The notes beneath the pieces are model-generated. The model did no database searches. It was given only the letters and a program-made list of their open reading frames with translations, and had not been told where the DNA came from. Both the position numbers and the translations under genes were made by a program. DNA of 64,000 nucleotides from Chitinophagaceae bacterium (GTDB lineage Bacteria; Bacteroidota; Bacteroidia; Chitinophagales; Chitinophagaceae). Positions within the stretch are counted from its first letter, which is position 1; each line of letters opens with the position of its first letter. The stretch covers positions 62,001-126,000 of the forward strand of contig JADJDJ010000003.1 in NCBI GenBank assembly GCA_016702745.1, given 5' to 3'. Shown in pieces: positions 55,647-64,000 of the stretch.

Positions 55647-58064
55647 TTACTTTTCCACGAGGGCCAGTTCCAGAACCTGGCTCATGTTTTTTACAAAGTG
55701 GAATTTTATCCCTTTGATAAAGGCAGACTCTATTTCTTCAACATCTTTTTCATTCTGCCAGCATAAAATAATTTCTTTTAATCCCGCACGGCGGGCAGCC
55801 AGGACTTTTTCTTTAATCCCGCCAACAGGTAATACTTGTCCGCGCAAGGTGATTTCCCCCGTCATGGCCAGGAAGGGTTTCACTCTTTTACCGGTTAGTG
55901 CAGAGGCAATGGCCGTCATCATCGTGATACCAGCACTGGGTCCATCCTTGGGCACGGCTCCTTCCGGAACGTGGATATGAATATTTTTCTTTTCAAATAA
56001 TTTACTGTCGAGCTTGTATTTTTTGGCGTTGGATTGTAAATAGGTCAGTGCGGTACTGGCACTTTCCTTCATCACATTTCCCAGGTTACCGGTTAATTTC
56101 AATTCCCCTTTGCCATCACTCAGACTGGTTTCAATAAACAGAATATCGCCGCCTACATAGGTCCAGGCCAGTCCAACCGCCACACCAGGCATATTGACGG
56201 TTTTATAAATATCATTGCTGTACCGGGGCTTGCCCAGGATCTTTTCAATATCTGCAGCTGTCAGAATATTTTTCAGTTTGCCTTTCGATGCCAGTTGTCT
56301 GGCCTGGTACCGCATGATGGAAGCCAGTTGCCTGTCCAGTTCCCTCACACCGCTTTCTCTGGTATAATCCTGAATGATTTGTTCCAGAACTTTGTCGCTG
56401 ATTTTGAAAAGGCTGTTCTTCAGGCCATGTTGTTCCCTTTGTTTGGGCAACAGGTGTCTCTTGGCAATTTCTACTTTTTCCTCCACGGCATAACCACTCA
56501 GATCAATGATCTCCAACCGGTCGCGAAGAGCCGGTTGTATATTCTGCAGGTTATTCGCTGTTGCGATAAACAACACTTTACTGAGGTCATACTCCATCTC
56601 CAGGTAATTATCATAGAAACTATGATTCTGTTCAGGATCCAGTACCTCCAGTAAGGCGGAAGAAGGATCGCCGCGATGGTCGCTGCCTACCTTATCAATC
56701 TCATCCAGAATCATCACCGGGTTGGAGGATTTTACTTTTCTTATGGACTGCAATATTCTTCCGGGCATGGCACCGATATAGGTTTTCCGGTGACCGCGGA
56801 TTTCGCTTTCATCATGCAGCCCACCCAGACTGAGTCTTACATATTTACGGCCGATCGCTGCTGCAATACTTTTTCCAAGAGATGTTTTTCCAATACCCGG
56901 AGGGCCAACAAAACAAAGAATGGGACTCTTCATATCCCCTTTCAGTTTGAGTACGGCCAGGTATTCCAGAATTCTTTCCTTGATCTTATGCATGCCATAA
57001 TGATCGGTATCAAGTGTCTTCTCGGCTTTTTTAAGATCATAATGATCTTCAGTATAATCTTCCCAGGGAAGATCGAGCATCAGATCGAGGTGATTGTATA
57101 CGACAGAGTAATCGGGTGTGCTGGGATGCATTCTTTCCAGTTTCTCCGCACCTTTTTTGAATAATTCTTTGGCAGTGTCAGGCCATTTCTTGGCTTCTGC
57201 CTTTTTCTGCATCTCTTTTACTTCCTGGGCATTGGTATCACCACCCAGTTCTTCCTTGATGCTCTTGAGTTGCTGCTGCAGGAAATATTCCCTTTGCTGC
57301 TTATCAATTTCTGTTTTTGTTTTCGTGGTGACCTTGTTCTTGAGTTCTGCAAACTGCAGTTCCTTTTGCAGCAGCTTCATCAGCAGGTCGGCTCTTTCCC
57401 GGATATGATTCAGTTCCAGCAGGCGCTGTTTATCCCGGATATCGGTATTCAGGTTGCTGGAAACAAAATGGATCAGGAAGGAAGGGTTCTCAATATTCCT
57501 AAGGATGATGGACGCTTCGGCAGGAATATTCGGAGACAATTGAACGATATCAGCGGCCAGGTCCTTGATATTGGCCACATAAGCATTGAAATCCTCGTCC
57601 TTGGGAGATTCTTCTTCTTCCAGTTTCTGGATTTTAGCCTTGAAATAAGGATCATCAGAAAAGATATTCTCAATCAGGAAGCGGTTCTTTCCCTGAATGA
57701 TAATGGTGGTACCGCCATCGGGCATCTTGATCAGCTTCACGATCCGGGCCACGGTGCCGATTTTCTCCAGATCACCCATTTCCGGATCTTCGGTATTGCT
57801 GTCCTTCTGGGCCACCACCCCAATCAGTTTATCGCCTTTATAAGCATCTGTAACCGCCTTGATACTTTTATCCCTTCCTACCGTGATAGGCAATACCACT
57901 CCGGGAAAGAGAACGGTATTCCTTAATGGTAATAAAGCTAATTCTGCAGGTATTTCAATTCCATTAGGGTCATCCTGATCACTTTCATTCAGGGGAATAA
58001 TGGGTAAAAAGTCCATATCATCCTCCGCCTTGAGTAAAAACTGTTCTAAATTCTTCATAATCAA
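55647..58064 (-). CDS. lon: ATP-dependent protease La
   Basis: 805 residues. Lon degrades misfolded and some regulatory proteins in the cytosol. N-terminal substrate-recognition domain at about 35-240 ('LALLPLRNTVLFPGVVLPIT'), coiled-coil region, AAA+ ATPase with Walker A 'CFVGPPGIGKTSLGKSIA' and Walker B 'PVMILDEIDKVGSDH', and the protease with catalytic Ser in 'PKDGPSAGITMMTAIA' and Lys in 'GGIKEKVLAARRAG'. Length is normal. A second Met two codons in is an equally good start. No clear heat-shock element was seen. Confidence 0.96.
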   Translation of the reverse strand: MIMKNLEQFLLKAEDDMDFLPIIPLNESDQDDPNGIEIPAELALLPLRNTVLFPGVVLPITVGRDKSIKAVTDAYKGDKLIGVVAQKDSNTEDPEMGDLEKIGTVARIVKLIKMPDGGTTIIIQGKNRFLIENIFSDDPYFKAKIQKLEEEESPKDEDFNAYVANIKDLAADIVQLSPNIPAEASIILRNIENPSFLIHFVSSNLNTDIRDKQRLLELNHIRERADLLMKLLQKELQFAELKNKVTTKTKTEIDKQQREYFLQQQLKSIKEELGGDTNAQEVKEMQKKAEAKKWPDTAKELFKKGAEKLERMHPSTPDYSVVYNHLDLMLDLPWEDYTEDHYDLKKAEKTLDTDHYGMHKIKERILEYLAVLKLKGDMKSPILCFVGPPGIGKTSLGKSIAAAIGRKYVRLSLGGLHDESEIRGHRKTYIGAMPGRILQSIRKVKSSNPVMILDEIDKVGSDHRGDPSSALLEVLDPEQNHSFYDNYLEMEYDLSKVLFIATANNLQNIQPALRDRLEIIDLSGYAVEEKVEIAKRHLLPKQREQHGLKNSLFKISDKVLEQIIQDYTRESGVRELDRQLASIMRYQARQLASKGKLKNILTAADIEKILGKPRYSNDIYKTVNMPGVAVGLAWTYVGGDILFIETSLSDGKGELKLTGNLGNVMKESASTALTYLQSNAKKYKLDSKLFEKKNIHIHVPEGAVPKDGPSAGITMMTAIASALTGKRVKPFLAMTGEITLRGQVLPVGGIKEKVLAARRAGLKEIILCWQNEKDVEEIESAFIKGIKFHFVKNMSQVLELALVEK

Positions 58065-58187
58065 TTCTTCAATTCAATCTGCCAAAATGCCCCATGATCA
58101 GGGCAGGCGGTAAAAATATAACGCCAATTCAGTATTGCCAAGATTTATGCCCGCCTCTTTGCAACTGCCAAAATGGATGTAATTACC

Positions 58188-58218
58188 CAAAAAAGAAAGC
58201 CCTTCCTGACGGAAGGGC
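58188..58218 (-). terminator. Rho-independent terminator
   Basis: GCCCTTCC (58199-58206) and GGAAGGGC (58211-58218) pair; on the minus strand TTTCTTTTTT follows. It ends the barrel-protein gene at 58243. Confidence 0.8.
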
Positions 58219-58242
58219 CATTCATAAGGGTTGGAGATTATA

Positions 58243-58827
58243 TTAAAGGGCCAGTCCAACGGATACCTGGAAGCCCTTGCTTTTCCAATCGTCTTCATTG
58301 GGAAGATCTCCGATATTATTCAGTCCGATGGCATAACGGGCATTCAGCCGGAATGCAAGCACTTTGAATTGTAAACCCGCCAGCATTGACAAATCGCCAC
58401 GTTTAAAGGCGTTTCCGCCATTCTGGAGTAAAGTTTTATTCTGATCGAGTAATATGCCAAACTGGGGACCGGCCTGCAGGGAAAGGAAGCTGCCGATTAA
58501 TTTGTAATTGACCAGGATGGGGATCGAGAGATAATTCAGTTTTACATTGGCATTGCCATTGAATACATCCTCGTACACATTTTTGTAATTGCTGTCCAGC
58601 CGGGTCGCATACTGGTTCCAGAGTACTTCGGGCTGGATCACGAATTTGTTACCGGCCCTGATTTCCACAAACCCACCCAGGTGGTAACCATAGCGGAATT
58701 CATCCTTGAACGACTTGCCATCTACCTTGGTAATATTGGCGCCGCCCTTGATACCAATGTGGAACTGGGCCATCGCAGCCTGTGTGATCAGTAAAATGGC
58801 AAAAAGTGAGAAGAGTTTTGTTTTCAT
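58243..58827 (-). CDS. Outer-membrane beta-barrel protein (PorT-like fold)
   Basis: 194 residues from Met at 58827 (MKTKLFSLFAILLITQAAMA); the longer frame to 58911 lacks support. After the signal peptide, 'FHIGIKGGANITKVDGKSF' is the standard opening of small Bacteroidota barrels of the OMP_b-brl_2 type, followed by strands 'YGYHLGGFVEIRAGNKFVIQ', 'LSIPILVNYKLIGSFLSLQA' and 'FRLNARYAIGLNNIG'. Function not known; some relatives are T9SS PorT. A strong terminator follows. Confidence 0.75.
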   Translation of the reverse strand: MKTKLFSLFAILLITQAAMAQFHIGIKGGANITKVDGKSFKDEFRYGYHLGGFVEIRAGNKFVIQPEVLWNQYATRLDSNYKNVYEDVFNGNANVKLNYLSIPILVNYKLIGSFLSLQAGPQFGILLDQNKTLLQNGGNAFKRGDLSMLAGLQFKVLAFRLNARYAIGLNNIGDLPNEDDWKSKGFQVSVGLAL

Positions 58828-59080
58828 GTGATAGCTTTTTTGGTTAAATAATGACCGCCTGGTGTTTTCATCAATGCTTTCCCGGTTACCGTCCCTGGGC
58901 CGGGAAAGCATTAATGATTAAATCCATGGCTTTACTTCAATTTCAGACCTCAGAAAGTTTCAAGATTAGTGCCAGTCACCTGCTGATCCTGTTAAATTTC
59001 ATTAAAAGGTATCTGTCATTTTACAGACGTATTTCGTAACCAATAAATGATAGACAAACTGTGAATGTTTTGCAAAAGGA

Positions 59081-60116
59081 TCAGAACATTACTCCGGCAT
59101 TGACCGAGAATAATGTGTTGAATCTTTTTTCAGTGGCCGGGAAAAAATAATCAAGCGCCAGTTGTGGTTGCAGAAAGAACTTTCCCAATGAATATTCTCC
59201 TCTCAGGAAGAGGGTCAGGGACAGCGGCTGAAATTTCAATTGATCATCGAGGTAAAAATTATCTGTATTGTACAGCACATTACTGGTGCTGCGGATGGAA
59301 GTGGCATAGGTGGTGGAAGACTGATTGAAACCGAATTGCTGGGTGCCACTGGTAAAAGTCAATTGAGGGGTAAAGCGGATATGGTCTTTTTTGCCGAAGA
59401 TATCGAGCCAGTAAAAATCATGTCGCACCGATGCCATCACCGAGAAATCGCTTACTTTCTCTTCCGTGTTGATATAGGTAAACCCTCTTCTGCGCAAACG
59501 CAGGTCCTGTATCAGCACTTCCCGGGCTTCATAATCACTGCGGCTTCCCCAGCCATAGCTCAGGGCCAGCATGGGTCTGACCCACCACTTGCGGTAAACA
59601 AAATAAGCATAGAGTTCATTCTGAATCGGTGTGGTATAAAAAGGCAGGGAATCCTTTGTAAAAAATTTAGTGAAGGCAATCCCGGTTGCAAAATCCTTAT
59701 TCTTCAGATAATCATAGGAAGGCGTCACTCCTGTTTGAAAAAAATTCAGTCCGGCTCCGTCATCCACCAGGTAACCATTCAGGGTGAAGCCCTAACCGGA
59801 CTTATGATAATACCCCAAGGTTGGGGAATATGTCAGTTTTTTGGCTGTGGTAAAATCGTAGGTAGTCTTGTTTTCGAAATTATAGAAGCCCTTTACCTCC
59901 GGAAATACTGGCCAGGAAATAACTACGGGGAGAAAGGATGGAATCCATGAATTCATCAAAATCCCTGAAGAATTCATCATAGTCCATACTGGTATCAATC
60001 AGAGAAAGGTCCGTTAATGGAACCGGCCGGACAGCCGTATCCGATGGGTTGTTTTGTGCATTTGCAGCAACAACCAGGAGGAAGAGGGCCGGTAATATGG
60101 ACCATCGTTTCAGCAT
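59081..60116 (-). pseudogene. Outer-membrane protein, frameshift and false stop
   Basis: About 345 residues. Signal peptide in 'ILPALFLLVVAANAQNNPSD', an acidic segment ('MDYDEFFRDFDEFMDSILSP'), then 'SYFLASISGGKG'. A one-base loss at the CCC near 59889 moves the reading to 'FYNFENKTTYDFTTAKKLTY', and a TAG at 59792-59794 interrupts 'HKSG-GFTLNGYLVDDG'. Replacing TT with TTT and GGG with GG there gives a natural Leu. The rest is barrel strands ('YFVYRKWWVRPMLALSYGWG', 'LSLTLFLRGEYSLGKFFLQP') ending in Phe. Family not recognised. Confidence 0.65.
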
Positions 60117-60264
60117 CGGCAGTTGTACCCATCGGTGACGGGACAGGTTATTCCAGTGTTATCCTTGAAAGATAACTGCTGGCCTTGAGACTGTAAGGTT
60201 AAAAAAAAGTTTAATTCCCTGCGAATCAATCTTCAAACGTAGGGGCTGTAAAATTATTGGCGGG

Positions 60265-61518
60265 TCAGACCAGTTCCAGTATGGTGATTTCAGGCAGGAT
60301 GCCCACCCGGCCGGTATAGCCCAGAAAACCAAAACCACGATTCACATACAATTTCTGTCCGTTTTCATGTTCATACAAGCCGGCCCATTCTTTATAGAGG
60401 TATTGTACGGGGCTCCATTTGAGACCTGGAATTTCCACGCCAAACTGCATTCCATGGGTATGACCTGAAAGCACGAGGTCAATATCGGGGTAAGATTCCA
60501 GAACCTCGGCCTGCCAGTGTGAAGGGTCATGGCTCAGTAAGATTTTGAAAGGCTGATCTGCTGCACCCAGGTAGGCTTTGGGCAGGTTACCATGTTTGGG
60601 AAAACGGCCTTTGGAACTCCAGTTCTCCACTCCCAGGATGGCTATTTGCTGTCCGGCTTTCTCCAGTTTTACATGTTCATTCATGAGCAGTTTCCAGCCT
60701 AGTCTGGCATGCACATTCTTTAACTGATCCAGATTGGCTTTTTTATCTTCCGGCGAATCCCATTGCACATAATCTCCGTAATCGTGATTGCCGAGGGTGG
60801 AATAAACGCCTAAAGGTGCCTGGAGTTTATCAAACACATCCATATAATCATCCATTTCAGTGGCCACATTATTCACCAGGTCACCGGTGAATAGAATCAG
60901 ATCGGGCGACTCCTGCATGATTTTCATGACTCCTTTAGCCACGGCTTCCTTATCAGTAAAGCTGCCGGAATGGATATCGGAAATATGGGCGATTTTCAAA
61001 CCTTTGAAAGCCGTGGGCAGCTGGGGAAAGGAAAGCTTTTGCCGGCGAACCTGGTAGCGGTATTTATTACCGAATCCATACACCAGGGTGCCAAATAATC
61101 CCCCTCCTGCAATCAATCCGGCCCAGCTCATGAAAACGGATCTGGAAATTTTCTCTCCGGCCTCGTCTGCTGTATTTGCCGGGCTATTCCCCATGATCCG
61201 GGAAGCGCTCCATTGCACCCCTCTGCGCAGATCATCGAGGAAGAAAAAGATGGAGGCCACCAGTTTGGCAATGAAAAGGCCCATGATCAGTGAGAAAATC
61301 GTGCTCTTGCCCAGCAGGGCCTGTTTATCCGCTTTTAAATAGGGAAGTATCAGTAAAATGACAATGGCGGAGACAGATATCAACCAATAAAAAATGAAGA
61401 TCACGGCCCTTGTCCGGGGACCCGCATGCTGGGTCAGCAAACGCAGTGCCTGGAAAAAATAAATATCCAGCAGCAACATCAGCCCGATTAAAATCCACCA
61501 GAAAGGAGAGTTACGCAT
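60265..61518 (-). CDS. Membrane-anchored metallophosphoesterase
   Basis: 417 residues. Four helices in the first 150 ('FWWILIGLMLLLDIYFFQAL', 'IVILLILPYLK', 'SLIMGLFIAKLVASIFFFL'), then a calcineurin-type phosphoesterase: 'LKIAHISDIHSGSFTDKEAV', 'LILFTGDLVNN', 'STLGNHDYGD', 'LLSHDPSHWQ' and 'LVLSGHTHGMQFGVE' supply the two-metal site. Similar to YkuE/LpxH-like enzymes that act on phospholipid or UDP-lipid substrates. TAATTTTG on the minus strand (61534-61527) lies just before the ATG and is a likely -7 box. Divergent from the UPF0173 gene. Confidence 0.87.
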   Translation of the reverse strand: MRNSPFWWILIGLMLLLDIYFFQALRLLTQHAGPRTRAVIFIFYWLISVSAIVILLILPYLKADKQALLGKSTIFSLIMGLFIAKLVASIFFFLDDLRRGVQWSASRIMGNSPANTADEAGEKISRSVFMSWAGLIAGGGLFGTLVYGFGNKYRYQVRRQKLSFPQLPTAFKGLKIAHISDIHSGSFTDKEAVAKGVMKIMQESPDLILFTGDLVNNVATEMDDYMDVFDKLQAPLGVYSTLGNHDYGDYVQWDSPEDKKANLDQLKNVHARLGWKLLMNEHVKLEKAGQQIAILGVENWSSKGRFPKHGNLPKAYLGAADQPFKILLSHDPSHWQAEVLESYPDIDLVLSGHTHGMQFGVEIPGLKWSPVQYLYKEWAGLYEHENGQKLYVNRGFGFLGYTGRVGILPEITILELV

Positions 61519-61587
61519 AGTGGGATCAAAATTAACCCGGTAAGGGTTCAGGAGCTTATTTTTGCCCTTCCATTAACCGGTATTTAA

Positions 61588-62271
61588 ATGCAGTTTACCT
61601 ATTTTGGCCATTCCTGTTTCCTCGTTGAAACCAATGGCAGCCGTATTTTGTTCGATCCTTTTATCAGTTCCAATGAACTGGCAAAGGATATTTCCCTCAG
61701 CGATATTGAAGCCGATTATATCCTGGTTTCACACGGGCATTTTGACCATATTGCTGATTGTGTGACCCTGGCTCAAAGTACCGGGGCCAAAGTGGTATCC
61801 AACTGGGAAATTTATGAATGGCTGACAAGGCAAAAGCTTACCAGGCTACACCCGATGAATACGGGAGGAAAATGGGATTTTGGTCCGTTTTCAGTCCGCT
61901 GTACCGCTGCCCAGCATTCCAGCGGTCTGCCCGATGGAGGATATGGCGGAAATCCGATGGGATTTATCATCAGCAGCCCGGAAGGCAGCTTTTACTACAG
62001 CGGTGATACGGCCCTGACCATGGATATGCAGTTAATACCCGGGTGGGCAAAACTAAATTTTGCGGTATTGCCTGTTGGCGACAACTTTACCATGGGCTAT
62101 GAAGATGCAGTGGAAGCGACCAGGATGATCAATTGTAAAAAAGTGATCGGTGTACATTTCGATACTTTTGGATTTATCAAAATTGACCATGCAAAAGCAA
62201 TTGCTGCGTTTGAAGACAAGGGTTACCAGCTGACACTTCCGTCAATTGGTGAAACAATATCATTTTCATAA
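61588..62271 (+). CDS. UPF0173 metal-dependent hydrolase
   Basis: 227 residues, metallo-beta-lactamase fold. 'FTYFGHSCFLVETNGSRILF' starts the fold, 'ADYILVSHGHFDHIADCVTL' is the HxHxDH metal site, 'YYSGDTALTMDMQLI' and 'GVHFDTFGFIKID' are further ligands. The substrate of this widely conserved family is not established. TATTTTTG at 61557-61564 is a likely -7 element. parA follows after 21 bases, so the genes may share a transcript. Confidence 0.87.
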   Translation: MQFTYFGHSCFLVETNGSRILFDPFISSNELAKDISLSDIEADYILVSHGHFDHIADCVTLAQSTGAKVVSNWEIYEWLTRQKLTRLHPMNTGGKWDFGPFSVRCTAAQHSSGLPDGGYGGNPMGFIISSPEGSFYYSGDTALTMDMQLIPGWAKLNFAVLPVGDNFTMGYEDAVEATRMINCKKVIGVHFDTFGFIKIDHAKAIAAFEDKGYQLTLPSIGETISFS

Positions 62272-62292
62272 TTAATTATCAGCGGAACAGGT

Positions 62293-63096
62293 ATGGCAAG
62301 GATCATTGGTGTAGCAAATCAGAAAGGAGGGGTCGGTAAGCCCACCACGGCCATTAACCTGGCTGCCAGTTTTGCCGTTTTGGAATACAGAACTTTATTG
62401 GTGGATGCGGACCCGCAGGCCAACAGCACCACCGGTGTGGGCTTTGACCTGCACAATGTGACCCAAAGCTTATACGACTGTATGGTGAATGAGGCCCGTG
62501 CCAAAGATGTGATCCTCAAAACAGAAATTCCAAATCTGGATCTTCTCCCCTCTCATATTGACCTGGTGGGTGCGGAAATTGAAATGATCAATTATCCCAA
62601 CCGGGAAATGGTATTGAAAAATATCCTGGAAGCAGCCAGAGAGGATTATGATTTTATTGTTGTTGACTGCTCCCCTTCTCTCGGTCTGATTACTGTGAAT
62701 GCACTCACTGCAGCTGATTCGGTGGTGGTGCCGGTTCAATGTGAATTTTTTGCCCTTGAAGGTTTGGGCAAATTACTCAATACGATAAAAATTGTCCAGG
62801 GCCGTTTGAATACCGACCTGGTCATTGAAGGTATCCTGATGACCATGTATGATGGCCGTCTCCGGCTCTGTAACCAGGTAGTGAGTGAAGTCAGGCGCCA
62901 TTTTGATGATATGGTCTTCAGTACCATTGTACACCGGAATGCCCGTTTGGCCGAAGCACCCAGTGCCGGTAAGCCCGTGATCCTCTATGATGCCAATAGC
63001 AAAGGCTCGATGAACTACCTCAATCTGGCCAAGGAAATCCTGCAAAAGAATGACCTTACCAAAATTAAAAATGAGGAGAGGATTCTGGAACTCTAG
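62293..63096 (+). CDS. parA: ParA/Soj chromosome partition ATPase
   Basis: 267 residues. ParA forms ATP-bound dimers on the nucleoid and moves ParB-parS complexes apart. 'IIGVANQKGGVGKPTTAINL' is the deviant Walker A region; 'LLVDADPQANSTTGVG' and 'FIVVDCSPSLGLITVNAL' are the A' and B motifs. The Walker A normally reads KGGVGKTTT; here the Thr that coordinates magnesium is replaced by Pro (ACC to CCC), which would be expected to disturb ATP binding. It may be a base-call error, as errors are frequent in this window. parB follows 201 bases later. Confidence 0.93.
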   Translation: MARIIGVANQKGGVGKPTTAINLAASFAVLEYRTLLVDADPQANSTTGVGFDLHNVTQSLYDCMVNEARAKDVILKTEIPNLDLLPSHIDLVGAEIEMINYPNREMVLKNILEAAREDYDFIVVDCSPSLGLITVNALTAADSVVVPVQCEFFALEGLGKLLNTIKIVQGRLNTDLVIEGILMTMYDGRLRLCNQVVSEVRRHFDDMVFSTIVHRNARLAEAPSAGKPVILYDANSKGSMNYLNLAKEILQKNDLTKIKNEERILEL

Positions 63097-63186
63097 GTTT
63101 TTTTACCTGCTAAAACTGAAAGCTACCCACATTTTGGGGTAAATTCCCCTATCCCTTTCTCTTTCCCGCAAGACGCAACTAAATAT

Positions 63187-63194
63187 TAACTTTG
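63187..63194 (+). promoter_or_regulatory. -7 element before parB
   Basis: TAACTTTG matches TAnnTTTG. A start near 63201 would leave a leader of about 97 bases before parB, so parB may have its own promoter as well as read-through from parA. The -33 region is a weak match. Confidence 0.4.
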
Positions 63195-63297
63195 ATTCCC
63201 CCGGAAATCAAGGCCCGGAACTGTATCAGAAATTCATGATTCATTAACTTAATAAAAGATATCGGGAAAAGTAGGCTGACTCCTGAATAAGACAACA

Positions 63298-64000
63298 ATG
63301 ACCAATCCTAAACAAAATAAAGAATTGCTTGGCAAGGGTATTCGTTCCCTGCTGCAGAGTATTGACTCTGATCTGAAAACCAATTCAGGACAATTGAAAC
63401 AGAATGTGGTAGAAAATGCTACAGGTATTTCCCGGATACCGGTGGAAGATGTGGAAGCCAATCCTAAACAGCCACGTAAGGATTTTGATGAAACGGCTTT
63501 GAAAGAACTGGCGGATTCTATTCGTTTACATGATATCATTCAGCCAATCACCGTATCGAGATTAAGTTCGGGTAAGTACCGTTTGATTTCAGGGGAAAGA
63601 AGATTAAGGGCTTCCAAACTGGCCGGATTGAAAGATATTCCTGCCTATGTGCGCCAGGCCAATGATGTGCAATTACTGGAGCTGGCCCTGCTGGAAAACC
63701 TGCAAAGAGAGGACCTGAATGCCATGGAAGTAGCCCTGAGTTATAAAAGAATGATGGAGGAACTGGATTATACCCAGGAACAGGTGGCAGAAAGAATGGG
63801 CAAAGACCGCAGTACGGTCGCCAATTTTATCCGTCTGCTCAAATTACCACCGGATATCCAGCTGGCGGTTCGGAATGGCAGTCTGAGTATGGGACATGCC
63901 CGTGCATTGATCAATGTAGATACCATCGACCATCAGTTATATATCTTCAAGGAAATCCGGGATAAAGGTTTATCCGTAAGACAAACAGAAGCCCTCGTAC
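63298..64000 (+). CDS. parB: ParB/Spo0J partition protein, N-terminal part
   Basis: About 234 residues are visible before the window ends. The start (MTNPKQNKELLGKGIRSLLQ) includes the LG(K/R)G(L/I) motif that contacts ParA. 'VEANPKQPRKDFDETALKEL' and 'SGKYRLISGERRLRASKLAG' with GERR form the CTP-binding ParB/Sulfiredoxin domain, and 'LEYTQEQVAERMGKDR'-like 'LDYTQEQVAERMGKDRS' the helix-turn-helix for parS. The dimerisation domain lies outside. No good parS match was found inside the window. Confidence 0.95.
   Translation, partial: MTNPKQNKELLGKGIRSLLQSIDSDLKTNSGQLKQNVVENATGISRIPVEDVEANPKQPRKDFDETALKELADSIRLHDIIQPITVSRLSSGKYRLISGERRLRASKLAGLKDIPAYVRQANDVQLLELALLENLQREDLNAMEVALSYKRMMEELDYTQEQVAERMGKDRSTVANFIRLLKLPPDIQLAVRNGSLSMGHARALINVDTIDHQLYIFKEIRDKGLSVRQTEALV

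Noticed and set aside
7813..59794. Reassignment of TAG to an amino acid
   Set aside because: TAG is also used as a normal stop (for example at 52344), the two in-frame TAG codons would need different residues, and one is explained by two run-length errors.

Overview
The window looks like a chromosomal segment from a Bacteroidota bacterium, most likely of the Chitinophagaceae. The evidence is: type IX secretion parts (a PorQ-like protein and a C-terminal sorting domain), upstream elements of the TAnnTTTG class, no encoded CCA on the tRNA or tmRNA, a tmRNA tag ending AMAA, and the gene order GH3-dxr-rseP, rplU-rpmA and parA-parB. Genus and species cannot be read from the sequence.

Layout. 0-5 kb: the end of nhaA, a secreted beta-helix protein with a T9SS cargo gene, and a small membrane/outer-membrane pair. 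5-19.8 kb: an almost pure signalling island on the minus strand, with five histidine kinases (one with about nine PAS domains), three stand-alone receivers and three LuxR-type regulators. 20-30 kb: housekeeping genes (ssrA, rseP, dxr, a GH3-family protein, rplU, rpmA, a 28-codon Lys/Ala protein, polX, a gamma-glutamyltransferase). 30-37 kb: an NtrY-like kinase, mazG, a DUF3667 protein and small secreted proteins. 37.9-38.8 kb: a tRNA-Leu(CAG) gene surrounded by broken tRNA copies with palindromes in their loops and a GIY-YIG nuclease gene between two of them. 39-42.5 kb: an acyl-protein-synthetase-like enzyme, a lipoprotein, a UbiA-like membrane protein and an M42 peptidase. 42.7-48.1 kb (minus): phosphonate biosynthesis (PEP mutase fused to a cytidylyltransferase, phosphonopyruvate decarboxylase, an iron alcohol dehydrogenase, a glycerophosphotransferase-like enzyme, a TylF-like methyltransferase). 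48.2-54.5 kb (plus): surface-polymer genes (two paralogous membrane phosphatase-superfamily proteins, two glycosyltransferases, DUF2304, a PIG-L deacetylase). 54.5-64 kb: porQ, lon, outer-membrane barrels, a metallophosphoesterase, a UPF0173 hydrolase, parA and the start of parB.

How they work together. The phosphonate genes and the divergent glycan genes read as one locus that makes a C-P bonded headgroup (probably 2-hydroxyethylphosphonate), activates it with CTP and places it on an exported glycan or lipid. The signalling island combines two kinase types: HisKA_3 kinases with LuxR regulators, and HDLQEP-type kinases with Rcp1-like receivers.

Caution. About twenty frame breaks occur in otherwise well-conserved genes, most of them one base long and next to homopolymers. 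At one site two opposite homopolymer changes create a stop. This pattern fits uncorrected long-read errors better than decay, so disrupted genes are described as the whole gene they appear to come from. The two strongest candidates for undescribed biology are the tRNA-Leu/GIY-YIG mosaic and the phosphonate-glycan locus.
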